A DNA stretch of 27,383 bases from an uncultured Actinomycetes bacterium (GTDB taxonomy: Bacteria; Actinomycetota; Thermoleophilia; Solirubrobacterales; Solirubrobacteraceae), in assembly GCA_937888775.1 (NCBI GenBank), contig CALAQT010000270.1, positions 1-27,383 on the forward strand. Reading direction: 5' to 3'. Below are positions 1 to 6,991 of this stretch, in pieces; the first letter of the stretch is position 1; each line of letters starts with the position of its first letter. The notes under the pieces were generated by a model. It saw only the letters and a program-made list of their open reading frames with translations, was not told the origin of the DNA and ran no database searches. Position numbers and translations under genes: made by a program.

Positions 1-369
1 GTGTTCTTCTTCGCGATGATCTTCGCGATCTCGATGGACTACACGATGTTCCTGCTCTCCTCCGCCAAGGAGCACTGGGACCACACCCACAAGGCCAAGG
101 ACGCGATGGTCAACGGGATCGCGCACTCAGGCCGCGTGATCTTCGCCGCCGCCGCGGTCATGGTCGCCGTGTTCTTCACGTTCGCGATCTCCGGCCCGCT
201 GCCGCCGAAGGAGATGGGGATCATCCTCGGCGTCGCCGTGCTGCTCGACGCGGCACTCGTCCGCCTGCTGCTGCTCCCCGTCCTGCTGCGCCTGATGGGC
301 ACCCGTGCCTGGTATCTGCCGCGCTGGGCGCGTCGCATCCTCCCCGACGTGCGCTTCGGGCACTCCTGA
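1..369 (+). CDS. MMPL/RND-family transporter, C-terminal fragment (5' end outside window)
   Basis: This is the last 122 residues of a large polytopic transporter of the MMPL (RND superfamily) type, which moves lipids or hydrophobic compounds across the inner membrane using the proton gradient. The segment SMDYTMFLLSSAKEH (residues 11-25) matches the family's conserved motif in which a membrane Asp-Tyr pair precedes a loop. Two hydrophobic stretches follow (about 46-64 and 72-99), ending in the typical LLDAALVRLLLLPVLLRL helix and a short basic cytoplasmic tail. The GTG at base 1 is only the window edge; family members are usually 700 residues or more, so the gene starts upstream. The next gene begins about 20 bases downstream on the same strand. 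Substrate cannot be inferred. Confidence 0.85.
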   Translation: MFFFAMIFAISMDYTMFLLSSAKEHWDHTHKAKDAMVNGIAHSGRVIFAAAAVMVAVFFTFAISGPLPPKEMGIILGVAVLLDAALVRLLLLPVLLRLMGTRAWYLPRWARRILPDVRFGHS

Positions 370-391
370 ATCCATGCACCGGCGAGAAGCC

Positions 392-967
392 ATGGAGTGG
401 GATGCGGGCAAGGCTCCCATGCTCGAGGCGCCGGAGCGCGAGCGCGACATGCCAGCCGGGCAGGTCGCCGACCTACTCGCGCTCACCGGCAGCGAGACGG
501 TCATCGACTACGGCGCGGGGACCGGACGGCTCGCGCTCGCCGTCGCAGAGCGACTCGGCCCGGAAGGCAGCGTCATCGCGATCGAGGACAGCAGCGAGAT
601 GTTCCAGCTGCTGTCCCAGCGGCTTGCCGACGTTCCCGGCGCCCAGCCGATGCTCACCGAGGGCGACCGTGTGCCGCTCCCCGACCAGCAGGCCGATCGG
701 ATCCTCGCCGTTGACGTCCTGCACCACATGCGTCCCGAAGCCCTGGCTGAGATGCGCCGCCTGCTCAGCCCCGAGGGCCAGCTGCTGCTGATCGACTGGG
801 ACCGCGGGCATCCCCGCGAAGACGGGCCGCCCGCGGATGTGCTGCTCACTGCGGACGGGGCCATCCAGGAGCTGGCCGCGGCCGGCCTGACGGCGCACCG
901 AGTGGGCGCCGCATTCGCTGACCGCTACACGCTGTGCGCGACCGCGACGCCCGGACCGGGCGGCTGA
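392..967 (+). CDS. class I SAM-dependent methyltransferase
   Basis: A 191-residue Rossmann-fold methyltransferase. The SAM-binding glycine loop VIDYGAGTGRLA is at residues 37-48, the acidic ribose-binding position (AIED) lies about 20 residues later, and AVDVLHHM (106-113) is the post-II/motif IV region of the Methyltransf_11/25 type. LLSPEGQLLLIDW (124-136) is the usual strand 5 region. The ATG at 392 is preceded by GGCGAGAAG; an in-frame ATG at 374 is an alternative that adds six residues. It sits between the MMPL tail and a rhodanese gene that begins only a few bases after its stop, so it is probably co-transcribed. The substrate is unknown; the neighbouring sulfur genes make a small thiol or metalloid compound conceivable but unproven. 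Confidence 0.85.
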   Translation: MEWDAGKAPMLEAPERERDMPAGQVADLLALTGSETVIDYGAGTGRLALAVAERLGPEGSVIAIEDSSEMFQLLSQRLADVPGAQPMLTEGDRVPLPDQQADRILAVDVLHHMRPEALAEMRRLLSPEGQLLLIDWDRGHPREDGPPADVLLTADGAIQELAAAGLTAHRVGAAFADRYTLCATATPGPGG

Positions 968-972
968 CCGTC

Positions 973-1347
973 GTGCTGTTCGCGCGCAAGATAGGGACGC
1001 TCCCGCCGACCGAGGCATGGGAGGCGCACCACCGCAACGAGCTGGTGCTCGTTGACGTCCGCGAGCGACCGGAGTGGCGATCCGGGGTGGTAACCGGCGC
1101 GCTACGGATCCCGCTGCACGAGCTCTCTCGCCGGATCGGCGAGCTACCGCGCGAGAAGACCGTCGCTTTCCTCTGCCGCTCAGGGCACCGCAGCCTGCTG
1201 GCCGCGCGCCAGGCGCGGCGAGGTGGCATCGACGTGGTGAGCATCAGCGGCGGCATGCTCGCCTGGGGCGACGCCGGCCTGCCCACCTCGACTCCGACCG
1301 CCACGGAAGATAGCCGGCCGCGCCACCACCATCGCTCCGCACGCTGA
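973..1347 (+). CDS. rhodanese-domain sulfurtransferase
   Basis: A 124-residue single rhodanese domain. LVLVDVRERPEW (residues 25-36) is the CH2A-like N-terminal signature and CRSGHRS (68-74) is the active-site loop, with Cys68 the expected persulfide carrier. The six-residue loop indicates a sulfurtransferase rather than a Cdc25-type phosphatase. GGMLAWGDAGLP (93-104) is the classical C-terminal signature. I chose the GTG at 973, just after the methyltransferase stop; a start at 934, overlapping that gene, is possible. The tail is His/Arg-rich (RPRHHHRSAR). It lies upstream of an OsmC-like gene and a second rhodanese, suggesting a persulfide or thiosulfate handling cluster in the cytoplasm. 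Confidence 0.85.
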   Translation: MLFARKIGTLPPTEAWEAHHRNELVLVDVRERPEWRSGVVTGALRIPLHELSRRIGELPREKTVAFLCRSGHRSLLAARQARRGGIDVVSISGGMLAWGDAGLPTSTPTATEDSRPRHHHRSAR

Positions 1348-1356
1348 AAGGAAGCC

Positions 1357-1887
1357 ATGCACAACGTCAATATCGAGGCACTCGAGCAGACCGTCGCGAA
1401 GGCCAAGCAGGACCCGGGTGTCATGGTCCAGAGCCTCGCCTTCGACGGGGATTGGCAGACCCGCCCGGGCGCGGCGCAGTTCCGTGCCGACATCCCCATG
1501 CCGGGCGGCGGGACGGTTGTATTCGAGGCTGACTACCCGCCGCCGATGGGCGGCTCCGGCGCGGCGCCCAACCCGCTCGCATATTGCTTCTGGGGCGGCC
1601 TGGCATGCTACGCCATGACATATGCCCAAGAGGCCGCGCGCGCGGGCACAGAGCTGCGGTCGCTGCACGCCCGAATCGAGACACAGCTCGACATGAGCCG
1701 CGCGCTCGGCGCAAGCGAGAACCCTCCGGTCGAGCGCATCGACTGGTACCTGGACGTCGACGCCGACGCTTCACCCGAACAGCTGGAGGCGATCAGGCAG
1801 ATTGCCGACGACCGATGCCCGGGGGCGTGGTGCCTGCGCAATCCGCTGGAGCTCCACACACACCTGAACGCCGCCGCGACGGCATGA
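1357..1887 (+). CDS. OsmC/Ohr-family thiol protein
   Basis: A 176-residue OsmC-like protein. The segment APNPLAYCFWGGLACYAMTYA (about residues 70-90) matches the family's central helix with a redox Cys, and a second cysteine cluster DDRCPGAWCL (151-160) matches the OsmC C-terminal Cys-Pro position. There are four cysteines in total (77, 84, 154, 159), two per site, more than the usual single pair. OsmC/Ohr proteins reduce organic hydroperoxides or act on sulfane-sulfur substrates. The ATG is preceded by a strong Shine-Dalgarno AAAGGAAG. The gene lies between two rhodaneses and its stop overlaps the next start (ATGA at 1884-1887), which supports translational coupling and a role with persulfides. 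Confidence 0.85.
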   Translation: MHNVNIEALEQTVAKAKQDPGVMVQSLAFDGDWQTRPGAAQFRADIPMPGGGTVVFEADYPPPMGGSGAAPNPLAYCFWGGLACYAMTYAQEAARAGTELRSLHARIETQLDMSRALGASENPPVERIDWYLDVDADASPEQLEAIRQIADDRCPGAWCLRNPLELHTHLNAAATA

Positions 1888-2354
1888 CCATGCCCGCCAC
1901 GCTCCACATAGAGCGGCTGGCGCGGCGCGAGGAGACGCTGATGGTGCCGCGGCCCGTGCCGAACCAGCCGGGTCTGCTTACGGTCGACGCCACGTGGGGC
2001 ACGATCTCGCCGATGCAGCTCTCCCCGGGAGTGCGCACTGTGGGGGAGCTCGAGGTGATCGAGCAGATCAAGGCCGGCCTGCAGCTCGTGGACACGCGCC
2101 TGGAGCACTTCTACCGGCAGGGCACCATTCCGAGTGCTCGCAACGTGCCCCGCGAGTTGATCACGGACTCGATTGGCAGCCTCGACCCTGACCTGGCCAC
2201 GGTCTTCTTCTGCAACGGCCCGCAGTGCGCCGCGACTCCGGCCTCCATCCGCGTGCTGCTCGCAGCCGGTTATCCAGCCGCGGCGATCCTCTACTACCGT
2301 GGCGGCATCCACGACTGGATGACGTTGGGGCTGCCCCTCGAGGTCCCGTCGTGA
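1884..2354 (+). CDS. rhodanese-domain protein with CNGPQC loop
   Basis: A 156-residue protein. After about 50 residues of non-rhodanese leader (Pro-rich around 21-30), the domain starts near LQLVDTRLEHFYRQGTIPSARNVP (67-89, the rhodanese CH2A region) and carries the active-site loop CNGPQC (110-115). Cys110 is the expected catalytic residue and a second Cys ends the loop. YYRGGIHDWMTLGLPLE (137-153) is the C-terminal signature. The start ATG overlaps the OsmC stop, so translation is probably coupled. No further gene follows on this strand for about 680 bases, so this is likely the end of the operon. Confidence 0.85.
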   Translation: MTMPATLHIERLARREETLMVPRPVPNQPGLLTVDATWGTISPMQLSPGVRTVGELEVIEQIKAGLQLVDTRLEHFYRQGTIPSARNVPRELITDSIGSLDPDLATVFFCNGPQCAATPASIRVLLAAGYPAAAILYYRGGIHDWMTLGLPLEVPS

Positions 2355-3031
2355 CTCGATGATGAAGCGGGCACGGGAGTGGGCGGAGGAGCCTACGACC
2401 TACCCGCCGCGAAGAACCGTGCCGTCGCCAAGCCCGGTCACGTAGCCGGGTCCTGCGCGGCTCCGAGGGGGATCCGCGCGTGCGGGAAGACCTCGGTCTC
2501 GCAACGCAACTACCGAGCGACCCGGAAGCGGGAGATGAGACACGCCCCCGGGTCGCCAGTCGCTCTCCCCCCACGCAACGGCGTGTACATCTCGTGCGAG
2601 GCAGTTGGCTGCTCAGCCAAGATACAACGGGGCCATCCGCTTGTACAGACCGCGTGCTACCCGGCGATGTGTCCTGCAGCGCTACCAGGTCCTGTTCTGC
2701 CAGCCGCCGCCTTCCGCGCCGGTTTTGCCAGTCGGGGTGCATTCGCGTTTCATCACTCCAGCAGAGGTCCCCTTGACCGTGAAGGAGTGACCTGCGGTCA
2801 TTGAGCTGGCGGTGACTTCGTAGCCATCACCGGATTCGATTTCTTTCGCCGCGCCGACGTAGGCGTTGTTGTTACCAGCGGCTGTCTGGATCGCGGGCTC
2901 GCATTGCCTGAGCACTCTCGGTTCGAGGCCCGCGTAGCTGTCCGCGTGGTCCGTCGGGTAGGTCGCCGCGTACGGTCGGGAGCCCGAGCCGTAGGACAAT
3001 CGCGAAGGCGAGCAGCGCATACAGTCTGCAC
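2355..3031. other. gene-poor stretch between the sulfur operon and the SCO1 gene
   Basis: No intact gene is recognised in these 677 bases. The only protein-like signal is the minus-strand pilin-like remnant listed separately (2682-3041). Reading frames on the plus strand (for example 2379-2804) have no family resemblance and look like chance openings in GC-rich DNA. No tRNA, terminator or insertion-sequence end was recognised. The part around 2740-2900 looks richer in A/T at synonymous positions than the flanking genes, consistent with decayed or foreign DNA. Confidence 0.5.
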
Positions 3032-3041
3032 GTGCCTCGGC
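2682..3041 (-). pseudogene. type IV pilin-like C-terminal remnant
   Basis: The minus-strand frame ending at the TAG at 2682-2684 encodes a C-terminal domain like that of actinobacterial type IV pilin-like proteins: YAGLEPRVLRQCEPAI, then NNNAYVGAAKEI, GYEVTASSM, HSFTVK and KRECTPTGKTGAEGGGW. The run of Tyr-x-Val-Thr-Ala-Ser-Ser, then Phe-Thr-Val, then Arg-x-Cys-Thr near the end is characteristic. What is missing is the N-terminal half: no prepilin peptidase site (GFTLxE) or hydrophobic helix is in frame, and a stop closes the frame just above 3041. The upstream DNA is occupied by the oppositely oriented SCO1 gene. I therefore read it as a truncated, decayed pilin gene, not an expressed protein. 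Confidence 0.5.
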
Positions 3042-3649
3042 TTATGACCCTCACAATCACCGCGCTCGCGTGCCTAGCGATAGTCGCGTGCGGCAGCTCC
3101 CAGACGCAGACGGGATCGATTGCTTCGCTGTCCAACCTGGACGTGAAACTCCCGGCGCCGGCACAGCTCCGCGCTGCGACTCCACAGTTCCAGCTCCGGA
3201 ACTCCACCGGCAAGCTCGTCCGCCTCTCCCGGTTCAGGGGAAAGGCAGTGCTGCTGACGTTCATCTACGACCACTGTCCCGACACCTGTCCGCTGATCGT
3301 CGCCAACCTGCACAACGCGCTTCTGAAGCTCGGCTCGGCGGCCAGCCGGCTACAGATCATCGCCGTCTCGGTCGACCCCACGGGCGATACTCCGGCCACC
3401 GTCAAGACCTTCCTCGCGGCGCACGAAATGACGGGCCGCATGGAGTACCTGCTCGGATCCCTCAGGGAACTGGCCCCAGTCTGGAAGGCCTACGGCGTGG
3501 AGGTCCAGGGCTCCCCGGCAACACGCGAGGTCGGCCACTCCGCCTTTCTCTACGGAATCACCGGGAGCGGGTCGGTGGCGGTGGTCTATCCACCGGGGTT
3601 CGACCCGGCATGGGTCGCGCACGACGCACCGCTGCTGGCCAGTCGCTGA
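3032..3649 (+). CDS. SCO1/SenC-family copper-binding lipoprotein
   Basis: A 205-residue SCO1/SenC protein, an extracytoplasmic thioredoxin-fold protein that delivers copper to the CuA site of cytochrome c oxidase or acts as a thiol/copper redox sensor. The signal peptide ends in a lipobox IVAC with lipid-anchor Cys20. The metal site is complete: CPDTC (Cys82 and Cys86) in FIYDHCPDTCP and the distal His169 in VGHSAFLY. AVSVDPTGDTP (111-121) is the family's conserved strand. The start is GTG 3032, with ATG 3044 as an alternative; neither has a strong ribosome-binding site. It stands alone on the plus strand, convergent with lgt, whose product would be required to lipidate it. Confidence 0.93.
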   Translation: MPRLMTLTITALACLAIVACGSSQTQTGSIASLSNLDVKLPAPAQLRAATPQFQLRNSTGKLVRLSRFRGKAVLLTFIYDHCPDTCPLIVANLHNALLKLGSAASRLQIIAVSVDPTGDTPATVKTFLAAHEMTGRMEYLLGSLRELAPVWKAYGVEVQGSPATREVGHSAFLYGITGSGSVAVVYPPGFDPAWVAHDAPLLASR

Positions 3650-3663
3650 GCTGAACGGAGCAC

Positions 3664-3677
3664 GCAAGCTGGCTTGC
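3664..3677. terminator. possible short bidirectional hairpin between convergent genes
   Basis: GCAAG-CTGG-CTTGC forms a five-base-pair stem with a four-base loop in the 74-base gap between the convergent SCO1 gene and lgt. No T-run follows on either strand, so function as a terminator is only a guess from position. Confidence 0.25.
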
Positions 3678-3723
3678 AGCGAGCTTGGGCGAGGGCCAAG
3701 GCCCGCCGTCACGGAGGGACCGG

Positions 3724-4692
3724 TTATGTATCGACTGTTCGGTGTGGAGCGGCAAGCGAAGGTGGGGCTACCAGCGACAGCCCCTGGTTGCGCTGGGTGG
3801 TGGTGCCCGTCGTTTGGCCGCAGCCGGTGAGGGCAAGCAGCCCACCCGTGGCGAGCAGCGCACCTCCGCGCCGCATCGACCCCGAGGTCGGAGCCTCTCC
3901 GCCGCCACGCTGGATGCGCACGAACCAGGCAAGGCCGGCGAGGCACAGGACGCTTGCGACGTAGAGATTCAGGCGCAGGCCGAGGATGTAGTGCGCAGGA
4001 TCCACGCGGAGCAGCTCCTCGCCGATCCGGGCGAAGGAATATCCGGCGACGTACAACGCGAAGAGGCCCGGCGGGCGTATCGAGCGATGCCGCCCCAGCC
4101 AAACGAGCGCGGCCGCCAGCAGCAGATTCCAGATCAGCTCGTATAGGAAGGTCGGATGGAACGTCGCGTATTGAAGGTAGCCGGCGGGGCGGTGCGCGGG
4201 GGAGATCTCGAGGCCCCACGGCAGCGTGGTGGGGCCGCCGAAGAGCTCCTGGTTGAAGTAGTTGCCGACCCTGCCGATCGCCTGTGCCACCAGCAGCGCA
4301 GGCGCGGCGGCATCCAGGAAGACCGGGATGTTCGCCCCGCGGCGGCGAAGCACCCACATCCCAGCCAGCGTGCCGGCCGCGATACCACCCCAGATACCGA
4401 GGCCGCCTTTCCACACGGCCAGCGGTCCCCACCAGTGCGGCGGCACTTCGCTCCAGCTCGTCGCGAGGAAGTACAGGCGACCGCCGATCACCCCGGCCGG
4501 GAACCCCCACAGCGCGACCTCATAGACAAGCTCGCGATTACCGCCCTTGGCCTCCCAGCGGCGTACCGTGATCACGATCGCGGCCGCCACGGCGAGGACA
4601 TACGCCAGGCCATAGGCATGGACGAACAGGGGGCCGACGCTGAACCCGTTACTCGGCGGGCTCGGCAGGAACCCGAGCGTCACGCCGCTCAT
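3724..4692 (-). CDS. lgt: prolipoprotein diacylglyceryl transferase, with a C-terminal lipobox-like tail
   Basis: Lgt transfers diacylglycerol from phosphatidylglycerol to the lipobox cysteine of prolipoproteins in the inner membrane. The 322-residue product has the family signature GRVGNYFNQELFGG, then TTLPWGLEI (140-163), the conserved VHAYGLAY (24-31), WKGGLGIWGG (94-103, the form usual in actinobacteria) and about seven hydrophobic helices. The ATG at 4692 overlaps the TGA of the upstream methyltransferase. The enzyme should end near residue 265; here a further 50-residue segment begins at Met273 and reads like a lipoprotein signal: MRRGGALLATGG, then LLALTGC with the Cys at 291, and a Thr/Gln-rich tail. 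This may be a fused lipoprotein, an extra helix, or a small gene lying in frame. The window encodes three lipobox lipoproteins that could be substrates (3032, 25090 and 26454 starts). Confidence 0.92.
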   Translation of the reverse strand: MSGVTLGFLPSPPSNGFSVGPLFVHAYGLAYVLAVAAAIVITVRRWEAKGGNRELVYEVALWGFPAGVIGGRLYFLATSWSEVPPHWWGPLAVWKGGLGIWGGIAAGTLAGMWVLRRRGANIPVFLDAAAPALLVAQAIGRVGNYFNQELFGGPTTLPWGLEISPAHRPAGYLQYATFHPTFLYELIWNLLLAAALVWLGRHRSIRPPGLFALYVAGYSFARIGEELLRVDPAHYILGLRLNLYVASVLCLAGLAWFVRIQRGGGEAPTSGSMRRGGALLATGGLLALTGCGQTTGTTTQRNQGLSLVAPPSLAAPHRTVDT

Positions 4693-5330
4693 GCCGCAGG
4701 GCGGGTGGCGGCTCCGAGGATGTGCGGTATGGCGGGCGTCAGCGGGCTCGGCTTGAAGGCGATCCGCTCCTGGCGATCGACCCGGAATCCGGCGCGCCGG
4801 ATCGCCGCGCCGGTATCCCGTGCGCAATGGCAGCCGCCGGCCAGGAACGGGTAGACCGTCGCGTCGAGTACCCGCTGGACGCGGGCGGTCCCAGGGCTCA
4901 GGGCGACCACGTGCTCGTAGAAGCGCAGCTCACCGCCCGGCCGCAGCACGCGGAGGATCTCCGCCAGCGCCGCGTCCTGGTCGGGGACCGAGCAGAGGAC
5001 GAGCGAGGCCACGGCGACGTCGAACTCGCCGTCCTGGGCGGGCAGGGCTTCGGCGAGTCCTGGGGCGACCTGTACCCTCACGGTCGTTCTGCTCGCGGCC
5101 TGCCGGGCGAGCTCGCGCAGGTGCGGCTCGGGCTCCACAGCGACCACCTCGCTGACCTCAGACGGGTAGTAGGCGAAGTTCAGGCCGTGTCCGGCGCCGA
5201 CCTCGATGACGCGACCCTGAAGGCCCGCCAGCAACGCCTGGCGGTGCTCGGTGCCGCCGCCCCTCTCGGCTGCGCGCGCGATGTGCGGGTAGACGCGGGA
5301 GAAGACCGGGTGCTGGGTTGCGCGGGGCAT
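4689..5330 (-). CDS. class I SAM-dependent methyltransferase (UbiE/Methyltransf_11 type)
   Basis: A 213-residue methyltransferase. HPVFSRVYP (7-15) is the common N-terminus of this UbiE-like subgroup. The SAM loop VIEVGAGHGLNF is at 41-52, the acidic ribose contact is AVEPEPH (64-70), FDVAVASLVLCSVPD (103-117) covers motif II/III and ILRVLRPGGELRFYEHV (125-141) the post-III region. A GGCHCARDT segment (165-173) adds a Cys-x-Cys in the substrate-side C-terminal part, a pattern I associate with members of this subgroup. The start ATG at 5330 lies 19 bases after the SHOCT gene's stop at 5350; longer frames overlap that gene. The TGA overlaps the lgt ATG, so the two are probably translationally coupled. 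Substrate unknown. Confidence 0.85.
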   Translation of the reverse strand: MPRATQHPVFSRVYPHIARAAERGGGTEHRQALLAGLQGRVIEVGAGHGLNFAYYPSEVSEVVAVEPEPHLRELARQAASRTTVRVQVAPGLAEALPAQDGEFDVAVASLVLCSVPDQDAALAEILRVLRPGGELRFYEHVVALSPGTARVQRVLDATVYPFLAGGCHCARDTGAAIRRAGFRVDRQERIAFKPSPLTPAIPHILGAATRPAA

Positions 5331-5349
5331 GGCGTCGATCGCTTCGCGG

Positions 5350-5637
5350 CTAGCTCGTGGCCTGATGCCGGCCCGCTCCGGGCAGTTGTCCGCCGGGAGG
5401 TTGTGCGAGGACCTTGCGCACACGCTCGTACTCCTCGACGTCGATCTCGCCGGCCGCCAGGCGCCGGTCGAGGATCTCCTTGGCCGACGGGCCCGCGGTG
5501 ATCTCGCGGTGCTGCTGGCGACCGCGCCAGTCCTGCACCAGCCAGATGATGAACGCGAAGATCAGCCCCCAGATGACGATGTTCCCGAGGACCATGAAGA
5601 CCCAGCCGCCGGTGTTCATGTGGTCATGCCAGAACAT
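5350..5637 (-). CDS. SHOCT-domain small membrane protein
   Basis: A 95-residue protein with a Met/His/Trp-rich N-terminus (MFWHDHMNTGGW), one transmembrane helix (about 13-34) and a C-terminal SHOCT motif, AKEILDRRLAAGEIDVEEYERV (52-73), the short helical oligomerisation domain of about 30 residues. The ATG at 5637 is set by an excellent ribosome-binding site (GAGAGGAGG) inside the upstream gene; the GTG at 5661 is less likely. It overlaps the preceding SHOCT gene by 14 bases. It closely resembles the protein at 22311-22595 in both N-terminal composition and SHOCT sequence. Function unknown; the N-terminal His/Met cluster could bind copper, which is inference. Confidence 0.8.
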   Translation of the reverse strand: MFWHDHMNTGGWVFMVLGNIVIWGLIFAFIIWLVQDWRGRQQHREITAGPSAKEILDRRLAAGEIDVEEYERVRKVLAQPPGGQLPGAGRHQATS

Positions 5638-5908
5638 CGGCGCTCGCCTCCTCTCGCTCACCGGCGAGGATCCGGCGGGTCTCCTCGCGCTGCTCGACGG
5701 TGATCTCGCCAGCGGCCAGTCGCCGGTCGAGCAGGTGCAGCGCCGAGTCCTCCTCGGACGGAGCTTCTGGGCGCGTGTGCTCTTTGCCGGCGAGCGTCGT
5801 GCCGAGCCACAGCAGCAGCGCAGCGAACACGAGCAGGCCGACTGCCATCAAGAACCAGTCAGTGGTGTCCATTTGCATGTTGGTGGCGGCCAGCGTCAGG
5901 GCGTTCAT
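5624..5908 (-). CDS. SHOCT-domain small membrane protein
   Basis: A 94-residue protein with a single transmembrane segment (about 18-40), a charged linker and a SHOCT motif, ALHLLDRRLAAGEITVEQRE (56-75). The start ATG at 5908 is preceded by CTGGAGGCATGAC, a good ribosome-binding site. It overlaps the following SHOCT gene by 14 bases, suggesting coupled translation and perhaps a heteromeric pair. The N-terminal segment includes Met-Gln-Met but lacks the His cluster of its neighbour. Function unknown. Confidence 0.8.
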   Translation of the reverse strand: MNALTLAATNMQMDTTDWFLMAVGLLVFAALLLWLGTTLAGKEHTRPEAPSEEDSALHLLDRRLAAGEITVEQREETRRILAGEREEASADVLA

Positions 5909-5981
5909 GTCATGCCTCCAGGCTCAGGGCGACCCGCGTGGACGCCTCGGTCGTTGATGGGGTTCGCTTCATCATCACTAG

Positions 5982-6185
5982 TCACATCATCCGCATCATC
6001 ATCGCCATCATCACCGTGCACATGATCGCGATGAAGATGAACCCGGCGCCGACGACGCCAGTGGCGACGAGGACGATCGCGATCACGAGCATCGGGATGC
6101 AGCAGGCGATCATCATCCAGCTGTGACCGCCCTTGCCGCCGCCCTGCTCCTGCTGCGGGGTCTGTGGGGTGTCGAGATTGTTCAT
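5982..6185 (-). CDS. small Cys/Met-rich membrane protein
   Basis: A 67-residue protein. A polar Gln/Gly-rich N-terminus ends in HSWMM, followed by a hydrophobic helix containing ACCIPM (27-32) and a second very hydrophobic helix ending in CTVMMAMMMRMM. The arrangement His-Ser-Trp-Met-Met...Cys-Cys...Met-Met resembles small metal-associated membrane proteins (DUF2933-like), but I am not certain of the family. The ATG at 6185 overlaps the TGA of the DUF2892-like gene. The Cys pair and terminal Met cluster would suit Cu(I) binding in the membrane; this is inference. Confidence 0.7.
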   Translation of the reverse strand: MNNLDTPQTPQQEQGGGKGGHSWMMIACCIPMLVIAIVLVATGVVGAGFIFIAIMCTVMMAMMMRMM

Positions 6186-6421
6186 GCCGGGCCTCTCAGT
6201 GAAGACGGGACGTGGCCGAGGCGCTTGTAGAGCGGGCAGTGGCCGAGCGCCCCGGTGATGACCAGGTCGAGCCCGGCGAGGACGAGCAGCACCTCGAGCA
6301 CGATTGCCAGCGTTCCGGCCGCTGCTGCGAGCAGCACCACGCCGACGACGGCGCCGACCAAGCCCAGGAAGATGCGTGCGAGACGCTCCGGTGGGGTGAT
6401 ATTGATGGTTGGTCGCTTCAT
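6182..6421 (-). CDS. DUF2892/YgaP-like small membrane protein
   Basis: A 79-residue protein with a polar start (MKRPTINITPPERLARIFLG), two closely spaced hydrophobic helices (about 18-38 and 40-58) and the terminal motif GHCPLYKRLG (61-70), matching the DUF2892 inner-membrane family in which a conserved Cys-Pro lies after the second helix. In some proteins this domain is fused to rhodaneses. The ATG at 6421 has a consensus ribosome-binding site (AAAGGAGCGATC). It is the first gene after the conserved promoter at 6444-6499, so it probably heads a six-gene operon running to lgt. A shortened relative lies at 22592-22708. Confidence 0.8.
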   Translation of the reverse strand: MKRPTINITPPERLARIFLGLVGAVVGVVLLAAAAGTLAIVLEVLLVLAGLDLVITGALGHCPLYKRLGHVPSSLRGPA

Positions 6422-6443
6422 GATCGCTCCTTTGCTTTCAACT

Positions 6444-6499
6444 TCAGTATCGCCGCGCGCAATGAAGATGGTGTGAAGGAGACCCGCCCATCCGGTGAA
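6444..6499 (-). promoter_or_regulatory. conserved promoter/operator, copy A: TTCA(C) direct repeats plus CGATACTGA
   Basis: Read on the minus strand: TTCAC, 15 bases, CCTTCAC, 4 bases, TCTTCA, 10 bases, CGATACTGA. The plus-strand TGAA cores start at 6463, 6474 and 6496, so spacings are 11 and 22 bp (one and two helical turns). The inferred -10 is GATACT (6451-6446), which puts the transcript start about 18 bases before the ATG at 6421, just upstream of its ribosome-binding site. Direct repeats in 11-bp phase upstream of a -10 with no good -35 are typical of sites activated by OmpR/PhoB-family regulators. Confidence 0.75.
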
Positions 6500-6534
6500 C
6501 ACCAATCGGGGCAGCGATGGCCGAGTCGGGAGCC

Positions 6535-6978
6535 TTAGTGGTGGTGGTCATAGTGTTCGCTGCCCGCCGCGTTGGAGGGCACGTTCTGGCCGGGCGTGGA
6601 CTTGCCCGTGCTGCTCGCTCCGCTCATCGCGGGACCGATGACAAAGGTCGAGATCGAGAAGGCGACCGCGAACAAGGCGAGCAGCGCGCTCGGGAGGCGC
6701 CAGTTGCCGCAACGGCGGTGCACGCGCAGCAGGAAGGGGATTGACGCGAGGAAGCCGAGCGCGCCGAACAGCAGCGCTCCCGCGGTCCCGGCGAGCAATG
6801 CCGCGCCCGCGAGCAGACCGGCGTGGTGCAGAACATGGGGTGCGAGTCCCAGCACGGCGGCCACCGCTGTGGATCGCAGCGCCGACGCGCGCTCGCGAAC
6901 GGTGAGCGGCGTCACCGGCTCTCCCGCGTCCGGGCTAGTGGGGGCCGTCACGGGCTTGGTGTCGCTGTTCGTGAACAT
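6535..6978 (-). CDS. membrane protein with His-rich C-terminus
   Basis: A 147-residue integral membrane protein: a polar N-terminus of about 35 residues, then hydrophobic helices around 38-57, 58-75 and 98-117, with a basic loop (LRVHRRCGNWR, 84-94) between helices. LGLAPHVLHHAGLL (43-56) places three histidines in the first helix and the protein ends in SEHYDHHH, a plausible metal-binding tail. The ATG at 6978 follows the end of the frameshifted methyltransferase by 13 bases; longer in-frame starts would run into that gene. I do not recognise a named family. Location after a cupredoxin gene in the same operon suggests a part in metal handling. Confidence 0.65.
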   Translation of the reverse strand: MFTNSDTKPVTAPTSPDAGEPVTPLTVRERASALRSTAVAAVLGLAPHVLHHAGLLAGAALLAGTAGALLFGALGFLASIPFLLRVHRRCGNWRLPSALLALFAVAFSISTFVIGPAMSGASSTGKSTPGQNVPSNAAGSEHYDHHH

Positions 6979-6991
6979 GCGGTCCGCCACA

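Noticed and set aside
2379..2804. Possible plus-strand gene in the gap after the second rhodanese
   Set aside because: No ribosome-binding site, no recognisable domain, and it overlaps the minus-strand pilin-like remnant.
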